A stretch of DNA of 64,000 nt from Gentiana macrophylla. Lineage: Eukaryota > Streptophyta > Magnoliopsida > Gentianales > Gentianaceae. The notes beneath the pieces are model-generated. The model did no database searches and had not been told where the DNA came from. It saw only the letters and a program-made list of their open reading frames with translations. The position numbers were made by a program, and so were the translations under genes. The first letter of the stretch is position 1; each line of letters starts with the position of its first letter. Shown here piece by piece: positions 1-11,981 of this stretch. The DNA lies in contig CM047815.1 in assembly GCA_026214975.1 (NCBI GenBank), positions 80,496,800-80,560,799 of the forward strand. Reading direction: 5' to 3'.

Positions 1-119
1 ATCCTCAATTTGTTCGCCGGGCGTATAATTTAATGGGAAATTAGGGATAATGATAATAATCGAAATATTATTAAGCACGGAGACAACTACATATTTTTAT
101 AGGGAGAAGGACAATTGCA

Positions 120-345
120 TAATATTTATAGCGAGAAGGACAAGCAGTGAATCCCGAAAATCGGTGAATCTCCTAGTGAATCCCGAAATCGGTGAATTTC
201 GACGGTGAATTTTGATAAATGAATCCGAAAATCGGTGAATCCCGACAATGAATTTTGAAAATTAGTGAATTTCGACGGTGAATTTAGCGGTGAATTTAAG
301 CAATGAATTTGAACACAAGTGAATTTCGATAGTGGATAAATAGTT
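120..345. repeat. Left array of GTGAATTTCGAC-like units
   Basis: About a dozen degenerate 10-17 bp units start with GTGAAT and continue as TTCGACG, CCCGAAA or TTTGA. The same units occur in inverted orientation at about 1375-1540. An 80-codon open frame across this array is only a by-product of the repeat. Confidence 0.7.
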
Positions 346-540
346 TTGTCTTTATGCAAAAATTTCAAAAGATGTCTTCTCTTAATTGATGAAATATTTT
401 TGTCTTCTCCTCATTCCCCATAATAATTTAATGGGACGCAACAGAGTGAGCAGACATATCCAAAGCAAAAAAATTGGATTATATCCTTTTATAGAAACAT
501 ACTGTTTCCATACATAAACAAATCCGCCTAACTTTGACAT

Positions 541-598
<58 letters not shown>
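541..598. repeat. (TA)n microsatellite
   Basis: An uninterrupted TA dinucleotide tract of about 56 bp, directly left of the Stowaway-like element, which targets TA. Confidence 0.95.
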
Positions 599-599
<1 letters not shown>

Positions 600-681
600 T
601 ATATCCGTCCCATAAAAAGTGTTCACATTTTATAATTCACGCAGATTGATTAAGAAACTCAATTAATTTGTTGTATTTTAA

Positions 682-763
<82 letters not shown>

Positions 764-930
764 CTATCTTATAATTAATGTTTGTTTTGGAACATTAAAT
801 GAACATACAACGATAAATGAACATATAAGTTTGAAAAAAAGAGCATTAAATGATTTACTGGTTTCTAAATGGACACTTTTTTGGGACAAATATTTTTCAA
901 ATCTGAACACTTTTTGTGGGACGGAGTCAG
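599..930. mobile_element. Stowaway-like MITE (Tc1/mariner)
   Basis: The termini are near-perfect inverted repeats. The left end reads CTATATCCGTCCCATAAAAA and the complement of the right end reads CTGACTCCGTCCCACAAAAA; both continue as GTGTTCA. The element is flanked by TA on both sides (597-598 and 931-932), the usual Tc1/mariner target duplication. The CTCCGTCCC core is typical of plant Stowaway elements. It has no coding capacity. An (AC)n/(AT)n tract at about 688-762 lies inside it. Confidence 0.85.
688..762. repeat. Compound (AC)n(AT)n microsatellite
   Basis: About 30 bp of CA repeat runs directly into about 44 bp of TA repeat, inside the Stowaway-like MITE. Confidence 0.95.
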
Positions 931-1110
931 TATATGTCAAGGCAACGTAGCCGACGGGTGAAAACCCTTTCTTGTTGTCCAAGCTTTTCGATACATGACT
1001 TTATTATTAATAATCAATATGATTCATACTTTGATATGGTATCAGAGCCATAAAAACACACGTCAAAACCCTAGCTTGCTACCCTCCTCCTCTCTCCATT
1101 AGTGGAGGAT
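931..1110 (+). mobile_element. Copia LTR end and primer-binding-site remnant
   Basis: TGGTATCAGAGCC at 1037-1049 is the standard primer-binding site complementary to initiator Met tRNA. It follows an AT-rich stretch that would be the end of an LTR. The sequence after it resembles a retroelement 5' leader. No gag follows, so this is a fragment. It may belong to the same decayed element as the copia RNase H remnant at 2044-2574, which has the same orientation; that link is inferred. Confidence 0.55.
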
Positions 1111-1128
1111 TCGGCTAGCTTCACGATA

Positions 1129-1290
1129 AGAAAAACACACTATTGCTACACCAGTTTTTGCCACACACACAAAAAAAGTGTGGCTATATACTTCGTTAGA
1201 CTTTTTCGCAACGCTTATGTGTCTAAAGGTAAGTATATAACAACACTTTTTTTGTTGTGTGGCAAATAATAGTGTAGCAAAAAAAGGGGG
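1129..1290. repeat. Imperfect hairpin with TGTGTGGCAAA-type arms
   Basis: The segment around 1137-1180 (CACACTATTGCTACACC, then TTTGCCACACAC) is repeated in inverted form around 1252-1283 (TTGTGTGGCAAA, then TAGTGTAGCAA). This is a foldback of roughly 150 bp inside the larger inverted-repeat element. It may be its subterminal region or a separate small MITE. Confidence 0.5.
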
Positions 1291-1670
1291 ATAAGGGAGA
1301 ATGACAGAGATATTTCATCAATTGAGTAGAATGACAGTCTTTTGAAACTTTTGCATAAAGGACAAAACTATTTATTCACTGTCGAAATTCACTTGTGTTC
1401 GAAATTCACTGTTTCAATTCACTGCCGAAATTCACTGTCGAAATTCACTAATTTTCAAAATTTATTGTCGAAATTCACTGTCAAAATTCACTGATTTCGG
1501 GATTCACTGGGGAGATTCACTGATTTTCGGGATTCACTGTTTGTCCTTCTCGCTATAAAAATTATGCAGTTGTCATTCTCCCTATAAAAATATGTAGTTG
1601 TCATGTTACTTAAAAATATTTCAGATTGTGTCATTATCCCTAATTTCTCATAAAAAAAATTCTTGTAGTG

Positions 1671-2043
1671 CCTAATTTCCGGTGGCACCTCCACATTGTC
1701 GGCCTCCTCTTCTCCTTCCTCCTTCCCCACCTTCACTCCCTCTTCTTCTTTTTCAATATAATGAAGCTCACCTGCAGCAATAACCCGATTTGGCGAGCTC
1801 AGCTCGTCCTTTATTGTTGGAAACAATTCCTTGATTTCCTTTTATAGTAATATGTTTTACCATTTATAGAAACTTTCCTAAACAGAATTTAATACACTCA
1901 AGAGTAAAATTCAAGAAAACTTTGCAGAACGTATATTATATTATTCATATTCATACAACATACAAACATGCATACATAATTGAATGACAAAAGGAGAAAG
2001 TAAATGCGAAAAACATATTGTTTAGACTGAGGCGCGTAGAACG
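1671..2043. other. Gene-free stretch with a CT-rich tract
   Basis: A pyrimidine-rich tract at about 1700-1760 gives an acidic, Glu-rich frame on the minus strand (1488-1826) that runs into the inverted-repeat arm. I see no motif supporting a gene. The remainder is AT-rich and featureless. Confidence 0.4.
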
Positions 2044-2574
2044 TTGTCCTTAAGACTTTATTGCCCAGATTATATGCCCCTGATTATGGCAAAAGTCTCA
2101 CAATATACAATGATGATTTACCTTGTTACGATTGTGGCACTTCAATGCGAACAAGCGATCGGCGATATAACGCGTTGTTATCTCGGACTTGTGAAATGCC
2201 AGAAAATTTGCATAGAGTTTTGGTCCTTGGTGGGTTGGTGTGATTCGAATTGGGCGAGTTGTCCTCTTACCTGCCGTTTGTTGAGTGAATGGTTTGTCTT
2301 ACTCGGTTATTCGCCAATTTCATGGAAGACCAAGAAGCAACAAATTGTTTCTCGGTCCTCCGCTGAAGAAGAGTATCGGTCGATGGCAAGTATTACTTGT
2401 GATTTGAAGTGGTTGCGTCAGCTACTCGGTGATTTGGGTGTTCGTGTTCCGAAGGGTATGTCCCTCCATTGTAATAGTCAGTTGAATTTGTATATCGCTC
2501 AGAATCCGGTATTCCATGAACATATGCAAGTTATGAAGTGTATAGTCCAATTAGTCTATAAAAACTACAATTAG
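2044..2574 (+). pseudogene. Copia RNase H fragment
   Basis: The translation from about residue 65 on matches the C-terminal RNase H domain of Ty1/copia polyproteins: a CDSNWA motif, then SWKTKKQQIVSRSSAEEEYR, then a CNSQLNLYIAQNPVFHEH stretch where intact elements have CDNQAA..NPVFHERTKHI. The catalytic-region CDN has become CNS. The frame ends early, soon after HEH, and nothing upstream resembles reverse transcriptase. This is a 5'-truncated, decayed relic. The ORF start is not a biological start. Confidence 0.8.
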
Positions 2575-2906
2575 GAGCTCAGGAAGTAAGTTAGTGAGAT
2601 TAATTCATTGTAAATGATTCGATTTCTGGAGAATTGTTCTTGCTCCATTTTTCCGCCTTTTTGTCACGTTTGAATGTTCATCTTCTTCTTCGTTTATATT
2701 GCAAAATTCTTATGAATCCGCTTCTTGTTCTTCTGTTTTTCATTTCTTCACATTGTAAGCATTTGCTTTGAACATATGAATTTTCTTAAAGTGTGTTGTA
2801 ATGTGCATCTGCATATGCTTGGTAGCGAGGTATGTATCAGTACAATTACTCTTACCCCAGTATTTTTTTTTTGATGCTTCTGCGGCTGTTTTATTTCTTT
2901 GGCATT
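2575..2906. other. Gene-free stretch beside the Tork copia LTR
   Basis: AT-rich sequence. Minus-strand frames (2740-3011) cross the LTR boundary at 2907, so they are not credible genes. I see no conserved domain. Confidence 0.4.
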
Positions 2907-3322
2907 TGTTAAAACACAAACAAGAAGCTTGCAGTTTAAGAAATATAAAATAGAAGCAATGCAAACGTAAATAATGGCGGAATTGATAAAACACAGAAAC
3001 AAAGAGAACACATGGATTTAACGTGGTTTCCGGTGTTGTGCCGACTACTCCACAGACAGAAAATGAGATATATTATTATGCACAGAATTACAAGGTTTTC
3101 ACAAGTGTGTAAACAACACTCTTGAAAGACACACATTGCATTGATTACAACATTGGTATTTATAGACACAAATCACAAACCCTAACCGCCAAAGATCTTT
3201 ATTGGAATTCTCATAAATACCCTTGTGGACCCCAGCTCCAGCTGTTATCCACTAGAGGAAACTCAACTCAAAACTGACTTTCCAGACTTGTAACCAACTG
3301 CTGATGAGAGTCAACTTCACTA

Positions 3323-4835
3323 TGCTCCGGTGCATGTTTTAACCCCCATTTATGACACTTTTGGCTTGTATTGGGTAGTTTTAGGCCATTTATAGGGCAA
3401 AACGCATCGCACACTCACTTTGAGGCAAACCGTCAAATAGATGAAAAACCTCACCATTTTACGATGTTTTTGACCCTTTTCAAGCCCTATGTTTCTTGCG
3501 GAATTACGCTCGGTATGTTGTTTGGCATGTGAAATGCAGGAAATAGGTGACTCGTATACCCGGGAGTTGAGGCATGAGGCTTAGAAAGACGAAACCGAAG
3601 CTCGGGGATGGAAAAGTTGAAGAAAAAGCTTATATTTACAACTCTGCATTCCTGGTACTTACCGGAGCCATCTTGGTGGTTACCAGAACTCACCATATTT
3701 TGGACAGGATGTACAGAAATCTCGGTAGTTACCAGACTGTTCTGGGTAATTACCAGGATTTCTGCAGAATTGATAGCTGCGTTTTTTTTGAGCAAAAACA
3801 GATTTTATTTTTCTCACGAATTCCACATACACACTCTTAGACACTCCTCTACCATTTTAGGTCGAAATTTCCCCCTCTTCCCCTTAGATTAATTTCTACT
3901 TCTCCTTTCCTTAGATTGAGCTAAATCAACCTTAGATTTTAGCTCAATCAAGTTAGATTTTTGCATTTTGGCTTCTCTTCTCCATCTTTGGACATGGGTG
4001 TTGAAGATGCTTGATGTAATCCATATTTTGCTGCGATTTTGGTAATCAATTTCAGTTTCTTTCTTGTTTATGGCTTTAATTTCATCTTTGCTTGTTATTT
4101 CTTGTTTAATGATGAGTAGCTAAACTTTTCATAGCCAAATTATGTGAAGATCGATGAAATCACCCTCTAATTGATTAAATTGGGAATGGGTAGTGTTTAA
4201 TTGTTGTTATATTGACGAATTCATGTCTTAAAACTTGTTATCAATGCTTGAATTAGCTTGTACACCTAGTTCATGAACAAACACACCACTTTTATAAATA
4301 TATGTTGCGAAGGGGTGTGGGAAAAGGGGTTTTAAGATCATTCTTTATAATCAACTGAGTTGTTTAGATTGATTAGGGAGTGAGGTTCAATCGGTTGTGA
4401 AATCGGGCAACTCTAGCGCGTTAATCTTGTTTCGGTCAATTAAATTCTTAAAGGCGGACTGTTGAACCGGGCAAAGGGTGTTCGATTGTTGTATGGCGTT
4501 GTACACTAGCTTAGGAGTTTGCTCCCATGAATGAGTCGATATAAGTAGAGGTTGGTAGGTTGGTTAATCCCATTCCCGAGTTAATCGATTGGAGGGGTGA
4601 AAGTAATCAATTGGATCATAGTTTGGCTATGTCTCTTTCTCTCTTTAGTATCATTAGTTTATATTTTGTTTTAGTGTAATTAAACTTGAAATATCCTGGT
4701 TGACCTAAACTAAGTCCAAAAACGGCTTTGATACTCGATTGATTCCTCGTGGGATACGACCTTGCTCACCTCTATAGTGCTTCCGACCCGGTACTCTGCC
4801 GGTTAAGGTTGGTCGTTACTATTTTGGTCATCAAG
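3323..4835 (+). mobile_element. Gypsy solo LTR, family F
   Basis: About 1.5 kb of non-coding sequence interrupts the A1 copia LTR; related LTR sequence is recognisable on both sides when compared with the A2 copy. Its 3' part (GATACGACCTTGCTCACC..., ending near TGGTCATCA) resembles the R/U5 ends of the other gypsy LTRs in the window. No primer-binding site or coding sequence follows, so it is a solo LTR. I could not find an exact 5-bp target duplication, and the borders are uncertain by several bases. Confidence 0.6.
3652..3755 (+). promoter_or_regulatory. Four GGTAnTTACC palindromic units in LTR family F
   Basis: Four units occur within about 105 bp: CTGGTACTTACCGG (3652), TTGGTGGTTACCAG (3673), TCGGTAGTTACCAG (3722) and TGGGTAATTACCAG (3742). 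The last contains the perfect palindrome GGTAATTACC. They lie in the U3-like part of the solo LTR. The function is unknown; see the finding on palindrome clusters. Confidence 0.6.
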
Positions 4836-5189
4836 TATGTAGAGCTCAGCTATAGTCAGCAAAACTCAGCAGACCAAAACTGACTGCTGACTTCAGAAGA
4901 AACTCAGATGCACTTCATCAAACCGACTTTCATAGAACTAAACTGACCATCATTCTCAGTGTCTGTTTTTCAGATTAGTTTCACTAGATTATTTATCAGT
5001 TTAGAGTTCAAGTCACCAAAACTGTCAAATATCCACCTTGACTTGAACTCTCATTCAACGTCACCAGATTGCATAATCAGACGTACTTGTACCAGATGCA
5101 TTCGTCAATGCCAGGATGTACTGTACCAAACTTCTCAGAATCCACTCAGTTGATCTGCCCTTAATTGAGTATCCAGATTACAGTTTATA

Positions 5190-6347
5190 AGCTTTGAATA
5201 TTTAGCAAGTCCAGACACAACTGAAACTTGCTCTGCTGAACTTATTTAGTAAACATATCAGCAGGATTATCCCAGTCTTGATCTTCTTCACTACAACCCT
5301 CTTCTCATTTTCGAGAAAATGATACCTCACATCAATATGCTTGGTTCTCTCATGATGAACTGATCCTTAGCTAGACAAATTACACTCAAACTGTCATAAT
5401 AAATCTCTGCTTGATCCTGATATAGCCCCAAATCACTGACTAGTCCCTTCAACCAGATACCCTCATTTGATGCTTCAGTAAGAGCCATAAACTCAGCTTC
5501 ATTAGTTGATAAAGCCATTATTGCACGAAGAGCTTCTCTCCGGTGACAATCGAATTCTTGAATATGAAAACAAAACCAGTCATAGATTTTCTACTGCCCA
5601 CATCACCTGCATAACCAGCATCACATTATCATGTGATCAGTTCTTGAGTATCACCTCCATAAATGAGACCAAAATCAGCTGTACCCTTAAGGTACCTGAA
5701 CATTCTTTTCACAACTTTCCAGTGTTCCTTTCCAGGTTGAGCCATAAACCTGCTGAGAACACTGAATGCCTGAGCCAGATCAGGCCTAGTGCACACCATG
5801 ACATACATCAAGCTGCCAATGCATTAGCATACGGAACTCTTGACATGTACTCTTTCTCTTCTGCTGACTGTGAAGCAAAAACTAACAAATGAACATTTGA
5901 TGCCATATGAGTATCTATTGGCTTAGCAGCTGACAAGCCAAATTTTGACAAAATCTTCTGTATATAGCCCTACTGAGATAAAAACAGTTTTTTCTAACTT
6001 CTATCATTCCAGATCTCCATCCTCAAAATTTTATTGGTTGTACCCAAATCCTTCATTTCAAACTCAGCACTGAGAAGGTCTTTCAGGTACTAAACACCAG
6101 ACTTCTTCTTTGCAGCTATCAGCATGTCATCCATATATAACACAAGATAAATGTGTGATCCATCTTTCAACTGACTATTGTAAACACAGCAGTCATAAGG
6201 ACTTCTGTTGTAACCCAACTGGATTATGTAACTGTCAAACCTTTTATACCACTGTCTAGGAGCCTGCTTCAGTCCATACAAGGACTTCTTCAACTTACAC
6301 ACAAGATCTTCCTTACCAGGAATTTGGAAACCCTCTGGCAAAGTCAT
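5190..6347 (-). pseudogene. Copia pol C-terminal fragment (RT and RNase H), copy A1
   Basis: Reading leftward, the fragments give the reverse-transcriptase block MTLPEGFQ...KSLYGLKQAPRQWYKRFDSYI...LVLYMDDMLIA (6347-6090, catalytic YMDD intact), then YVMVCTRPDLAQAFSVLSRFMAQPGKEHWK (5811-5629), then RNase H NEAEFMALTEASNEGIWLKGLVSDLG (5518-5327). Stops and frameshifts separate the blocks. The family is Tork/Tnt1-like copia. The N-terminal half of pol and gag are absent. Confidence 0.9.
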
Positions 6348-6358
6348 GTATATCTCTT

Positions 6359-9300
6359 TAACTTGGAGGTTGCAGCTACCTTTAGATTGTGACCCGCGGT
6401 TTCGTCAGTTTGTATTCGAAACCGCACCTAGGAAAAGTCGATGATCATACCGGTTACTTTACGCATTCATTTATTTTATTTTGTGCTTGTATTTATTTTA
6501 TATGATATGATAGATGCATGACTAGGCACGATCTAGATAAATGTGTAGGATATATGTCTATAGAGATAGATATATTTTTGATGAGACCATAATTAAAATT
6601 AAGTGAATTAATTTACAAAAATACTTCCACCTCAAAAGAATCAAGTCGAAATTCCCTCCCCATATTATAATGACGGTGAAGAGCTCTTGTTCGGATCCAA
6701 CTCATCAGCCAAAGCCGGGGGTTGACCTACCTCGGGTATATCGTCATTGTCGAGATATGATCATATGAAATCTCACGTGGGGTTATGGCTTGACTACGAC
6801 TTCTCTCGGCCACCAGCCAAAGCGGGGTCATTTGGATTTTTGAGGCAAGGGTTTGACTATTTCATAAGATGAAAATTGTCAAAGAGTTGACTAGTCAAAC
6901 AACAAGAGTCGTATAAGATACGATTGACAAAGAGTTGTCTACCTATTAAACTATTTTTGGCCCATCAGCCAAAGAGGGTCGTGGTAGTTTAATGGGATCT
7001 TGTCCAATAAAGAATTTTGGAAAATTATTGAAAGTCAATTGAGAGTAGTTGACTAGTGAGAGAAAAATCATAAACCAGAAGACCATCTTTGATTTTGCAT
7101 TTATAAACAACAACACTCTTTTATCTTTATTTTTATGTTGTAGTTTTAGCAAGCTTTTATTTATGTTTTAGTTCTCGATGTATAAAACAAAATTAATGAC
7201 GGTTACCTTTCGAGAAACGTTCTCAAGTATGGTTAAGTAAATTTTAATCCCTTTAAAATAAGAAATGACATGAGCAACCCCGTTATAATAGTTAGAGACA
7301 AGGAGACTACATATTTTATGGAGTGCTCCAAGACTTTAATTTTTAATGAAAAACGGAAGCTCATTATATGATTAAATCACTTGAAATAAGTTTCAACGAA
7401 TTAATCATATATTGGATACGATCCAAGATCATTCTGTCATATGATGAAAGTTAATTCAAACGTTGGATAAGAATGACCACATCGAATTTTGGAAATGTTG
7501 TTTTCAAAATTGTAAGATTTAAGTATCGACTTATTTTTTTTAATCATTGCTTGAAAGTTAATTAAATAGTCAATGTTTTGAATACGATTCAAAAGGTTAA
7601 ATAAACTATTTAACAAACTTTAGATTTTCTTTATGAAAGGAAATTAATGACATAGCTTTTGTGATCTTTCTTAAGTCTTATGAAGACTACACTAAGAAAT
7701 CTTTACAAGTGCTTAAAGGATTAAAAAGGAAAGTTGGGCTATGTGCTTAAATAGAGAACTTATTTAAGTTTCTATTCTAGGCATGTGAGTTGAGATAAAT
7801 CTATCTAAGTTCAAAGACGACTCTAAGATATATGATATCTTACGAGTGTGATTAAATTAGAAAGATTAAATACAGATATGGAAGGTGAAGCAAACGTTGT
7901 AACACTTACCATATTCTGGATCTAGTAAACTGATAGGAGAACTAAATAAATATTATTATGTTCCGGTTCTTATGAAGAACATGCTTTCAGTTATCCTTTA
8001 AGATTTAATGGACAAATTCAATTGTAAGGAATAAACATTATTCCGATAAAGTTGAATAGTCATCAAGTCTAACATACTAGACTACAATCACTATAAAGTC
8101 GATATAGGTGATGAAATCTCAACCAAGTATTTGTATGGATGTTATCCTTAATATTTGGTGGTCGTTCTAGACATAGTCTCTATGGAGGGGAATCATGTAA
8201 TCAGATGTCATTTTAATTAAGTCTGAACCATGTGGTTATGAATCATTTGGGTAATACGTATCTTATCTAAAGATGACTAAAATACCCTTTTATGAAAAGG
8301 TTATAAAATCTAGAAAGTTGTCTAAAGCCTAAACATACCGATGTTTTCTGGCTCATGACAATCAATGCCACAAATAACTGTTTATTAATCTCTATGACCA
8401 TTTTTAGAAATAAGTCAAATGTACTCAGTGAAGTACGACAATTCAGAAAGCCCAAAAAATTCGAGCTAGTACGAATATGAGATTGATGAGCTACTTGGGA
8501 ATCAATCTCCAATTGGATTGAAGCAATTAATACCTGAAGGGAGTTTCAGAAGTCGTCTGGAATAGAATCAGATTCTCCCTTGAAGGATACCATCTTTGGG
8601 GTACACAATTAGATTGTTCCTAAAATGGAAACAACACTTTATATTATAAAGGTGTGACGCAAGCCATGTGAAGTACCTCTACCCGTTTCGGGATAGTGCC
8701 CTTATACTTAACCGAGTTCCAATAAATAATGTCGAATCTATCTTAACCGATGATTTGAAGTTGTCATAGGCAAAGTCAGAGAGGCTTGGAGCCTAGTACG
8801 ACATATGCAACTTTGTGGAATGTCTTAGCAAGTACGCCAGATATTATTTACTTGTCCGCAGAGCAAAAAGGTGTTTGTCTCCAAACATGCTATCTTTTAG
8901 AGGAAGCGATTCTTCCAAAAGAGACAGTGAGAGCAAATAAGATCTCAAAAGAGTTAGAGAACCACAAAGTTTTATTCAACCATTGGAACATGAGCAGACG
9001 CCGCATAACGGTGATGTGTAGAACACTTCTCAGTGCACACAAAAGTTCTGTAAGTCTGTGGATAACCTCAAGCCTGAAAGGGCTGTTGGTATGTTCATCT
9101 TGAAGAATGAATATCTCATGACTTATGAAGGAATGTTTGAAGGGCAAGATTGAAAGATATGGCCTGGAGCCATAATATCTGAATTAGATTCCATCAGTGA
9201 CAATCAGGTTGTGAACTTGTCTGTCTTACCTAGAGGGAATGTCCATGAAAGGCTGATATGGATAGTAATATGATTACAATAAGGCTATAGTGACGGCTGA

Positions 9301-9756
9301 AGGGTATGGGGTGTAAACCTTGTAATTATCTTTATACTGCCAGCTGAGCATTGTTCTATTAAGACTATGCTTGTTATAACTTCATATCAACGCTATATAA
9401 TAGTGTTGAAGACCTTGGGCAAAACAACTCGATGTTCATAGACGATAACATGATATGTGAGCCCACGAGATCCATTTATGGACTCAAACAAGTTTCTCTA
9501 GATGATTTCTTTGTTTGATAATCAAAGGAGTTTGATTTAGTCAAAAGAAGGGATATGCCCAATGTGTGAGATGGATAGTGGAAGTGTGTTACAATTTTTG
9601 AGTAAGGTATTGGATATCTTTCTCGGGAATCAGCTCCTCATGTCACAGTCGATTTTGGTAGTTCAAGGTCTTTACGAAAGCACTTGGATTAACAGTTCTT
9701 ATTTTTGAAATAAGAATCTATAGTGATAGATTCAACTGTTGTTAGTTTATAGTTTA
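6359..9756 (+). pseudogene. Heavily decayed copia internal region
   Basis: No long frame survives. Around 9465-9490 the sequence still reads as the reverse-transcriptase motif IYGLKQVS, and the downstream pieces after each solo-LTR insertion (11596-11976, 13497-13887) continue to a polypurine tract and an LTR in plus orientation. I therefore read 6.4-13.9 kb as one old plus-strand copia body. The stretch 6360-8600 shows no recognisable motif and could contain other old insertions. The borders are not determined. Confidence 0.5.
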
Positions 9757-11590
9757 TGTTAGGAAAATATCATCGCAACGGAAGCGATTTAAGGATCTAG
9801 ATCTATGTGTATACGTAATAAAACATCAAATCTACATCTACAAGTAAGTTTGTAAATCATACCTTTTGGATCTCAAAATCCAAATCGAAGAACCGCAAGG
9901 AGGATGAATTGGGAGTAGATGTGATGAGCACACATGACCTTCCGACGTGTGATCCAAGCAATTCCCGGTGGAAGGAATTCTAGACTCGAACCCTCCGATA
10001 TGCTACCGGAAAAATCACTAAGATTTTTCTCTACAACTATGGCCGAAAATTTTTTCTCTCTTTTAAAGGAAGAAGTCGAAATTTTGTGTTGTTGTGTTGA
10101 GGCTTAGGAGAACTCTCTTTATATGTAAGAGTAAACTTAGCCTCCAAGGATTTTATTATTCAATAAATAAATCCATAAATAAAAGATAATCTCATAATAT
10201 TTTAGAACAAATCTAAAAATAATATTTATCTTTATTTATTACCATAAATATTTATCCAATAAATATTTTATGCACATGTCTCTTTTAACACACAAGAAAA
10301 CTAATTCCTTGTTAAAAAGGACATATGAGGCGCCACAACTTTTATTGACCTAGTCAATATTAATTTTGCCATTACACAACAATTTGGGCCAAGATTATGG
10401 AAAATGTCTTTTCCACATATTTAATTATTTAGCCCAACTAATTTAATAGTCCACTAAACAATTAATTCACATATCGTTTTAATAAAGTCCAACATGAACT
10501 AAATCAATATTATTAGGATTCGACGTCCGAGAATATACATGCTATATTAGGAGGCACGTCGGGGACCATGGACTAATAATCGTGGCTCGATAAATCAAAT
10601 AAATAATTATCGATTTAACGTAACAATTATATATTCGATAAATCAATCACGAGAATATGCCACCATAATCCCGTGATCGCACTCCTCCGATTATAAGATT
10701 ATATTTATCTCCTCACGAGAAAGTAATAAGCGTCCATCGATATAATCATTTCATATGGATTAATCCTCCATAGACTATTCATTCATTCTAAATCGGGAAG
10801 TTACCGTTAACCCTTTCCGAACATCTTGTCTTACTTACCGTTAACCCCTAGTGATCAATAATTCAAATAACTCTTTGGTAGCTAATCGGTGTAATATGAA
10901 TCCCATGGATCGATCAATGTCTAGGATTAACTCATAAGGAGGCTGTCTCATCTACTTCCATAAATGGAAGGAATGGATTCCGTATCGTGATAACACGGAC
11001 TACTCACTCAATCCAAAGATACAATGCCAAGATGAGGTAATTCGGATCACGGACTCTCGGTGTAATCCTTAACCGTCAAGTCAAACCTCATATCGATTCA
11101 AGCGGTTGGATCGTGATCACCCTCGGGATTAAGATATATCCATAATATGATCATCTAATGATTCGATAAGACTTCTCAATTACGGAATTATATTGAGAAC
11201 TCGGATCAAATCGGTCCAAATTTCTATATGATATATCTATCATATATAAATGCCCCATTAGGTTCCCTTAACCGAAAGTCCGGATAAGACGATCACACCT
11301 ATCATGTTATGGGCGCATTAATAGTGCGTTAAAGGGAGACCCGATACTCTCGATTAACTTTACTACGGACTAATTGTATTTTAAGTACATCTTCACTAAC
11401 TCAATCCTCTCCGTGTATGTCTCATACACTGAGTTAAGTGATTACATAAACGATATACTCAGGGTTTTCTGTAGTGTAAATACTATTGTCACATCGGTGA
11501 TTATGAGAATAATAAATATGAATAATAACATCATTTCATTTATTAAATAAAACAATTACAAAAATTGTCTTTCGGGCATCACACCTAACA
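9757..11590 (-). mobile_element. Copia solo LTR (family Cc), TSD GTTTA
   Basis: This 1834-bp block starts TGTTAGGAAAATATC and ends ACACCTAACA, and is flanked by the 5-bp repeat GTTTA (9752-9756 and 11591-11595). Minus-strand reading gives TGTTAGGTGTGATGCCCGAAAG at the LTR start, nearly the same as the LTR start at 63763. It has no coding sequence, primer-binding site or polypurine tract, so it is a solo LTR left by LTR-LTR recombination. Confidence 0.92.
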
Positions 11591-11981
11591 GTTTACCTAT
11601 ATAGATGTGATGCTAAAAGAGTTTAGCATTGATCACGACAGGGGATACTGCTAGCCGGTGTTCTCAAGATCTATCTATGTTAGGACGTTAGTCCTAAAAG
11701 ATAAGGTGAAAGATGATGCTTATGGAAGGTTTCATTTGCTGCTGTGATAGGAACCATCATAAAAGTAATGCCAGATGTTCATAGTCCATGAGAAGTCATT
11801 AGCAAGTACGAAAGTAAATCTGGTGAGTGTCGAGAATATCCTTAAAGTGTTAAGGGAGAGTTCCTAGTTTACTGAATCCTGGAATTAAATAAACGTAGAT
11901 GTACATATGTGTATCCTGAGTCTTATGAAGGTGAGTGGGTGCTACAGTCTGGGTTTGCAGTCACTTTGATTAAGTGATACA
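11591..11981 (+). pseudogene. Decayed copia internal piece between two solo LTRs
   Basis: Non-coding now. It continues the decayed copia body interrupted at 9757 and 11982. No open frame of note. Confidence 0.45.

Larger units (their letters stand above)
27..1670. mobile_element. Inverted-repeat element with a CACTA-type right end
   Basis: Two arms of about 350-390 bp, at about 27-415 and 1300-1652, are imperfect reverse complements of each other. Both hold many short units of the form GTGAATTTCGAC or its complement. The right end reads TTCTTGTAGTG at 1660-1670, the complement of CACTACAAGAA, the terminal motif of En/Spm (CACTA) transposons. Subterminal short repeats are usual for that superfamily. 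I see no matching CACTACAAGAA at the left; it may be diverged or lie before base 1. No transposase reading frame is present, so the copy is non-autonomous. It contains the Stowaway element and simple repeats listed separately. Confidence 0.55.
2907..6358 (-). mobile_element. 5'-truncated Tork/Tnt1-like copia, copy A1
   Basis: Minus-strand element: a 3' LTR (2907-5027) preceded by a polypurine tract (complement of TATCCACCTTG at 5029-5039) and the C-terminal half of pol up to about 6358, where similarity stops just upstream of MTLPEGF in reverse transcriptase. The LTR carries a TATA-type box near 3158-3166 and is related to the LTRs at 17386, 49551, 57714 and 58566. The LTR is split by a gypsy solo LTR at about 3323-4835. 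Removing that leaves an LTR of about 600 bp, similar to copy A2 (616 bp). Confidence 0.85.

Noticed and set aside
126..368. 80-codon frame with repeated SPSKF/IHLSKF motifs
   Set aside because: It follows the short repeats of the inverted-repeat arm; no independent evidence of coding.
2740..3169. Overlapping minus-strand frames near the left LTR border
   Set aside because: They cross the LTR boundary at 2907 or lie wholly in the LTR, and parallel frames occur in the A2 LTR.
7000..9150. Short frames such as 8786-9103 and 8890-9147
   Set aside because: They overlap on opposite strands within a decayed copia body and show no domain of their own.
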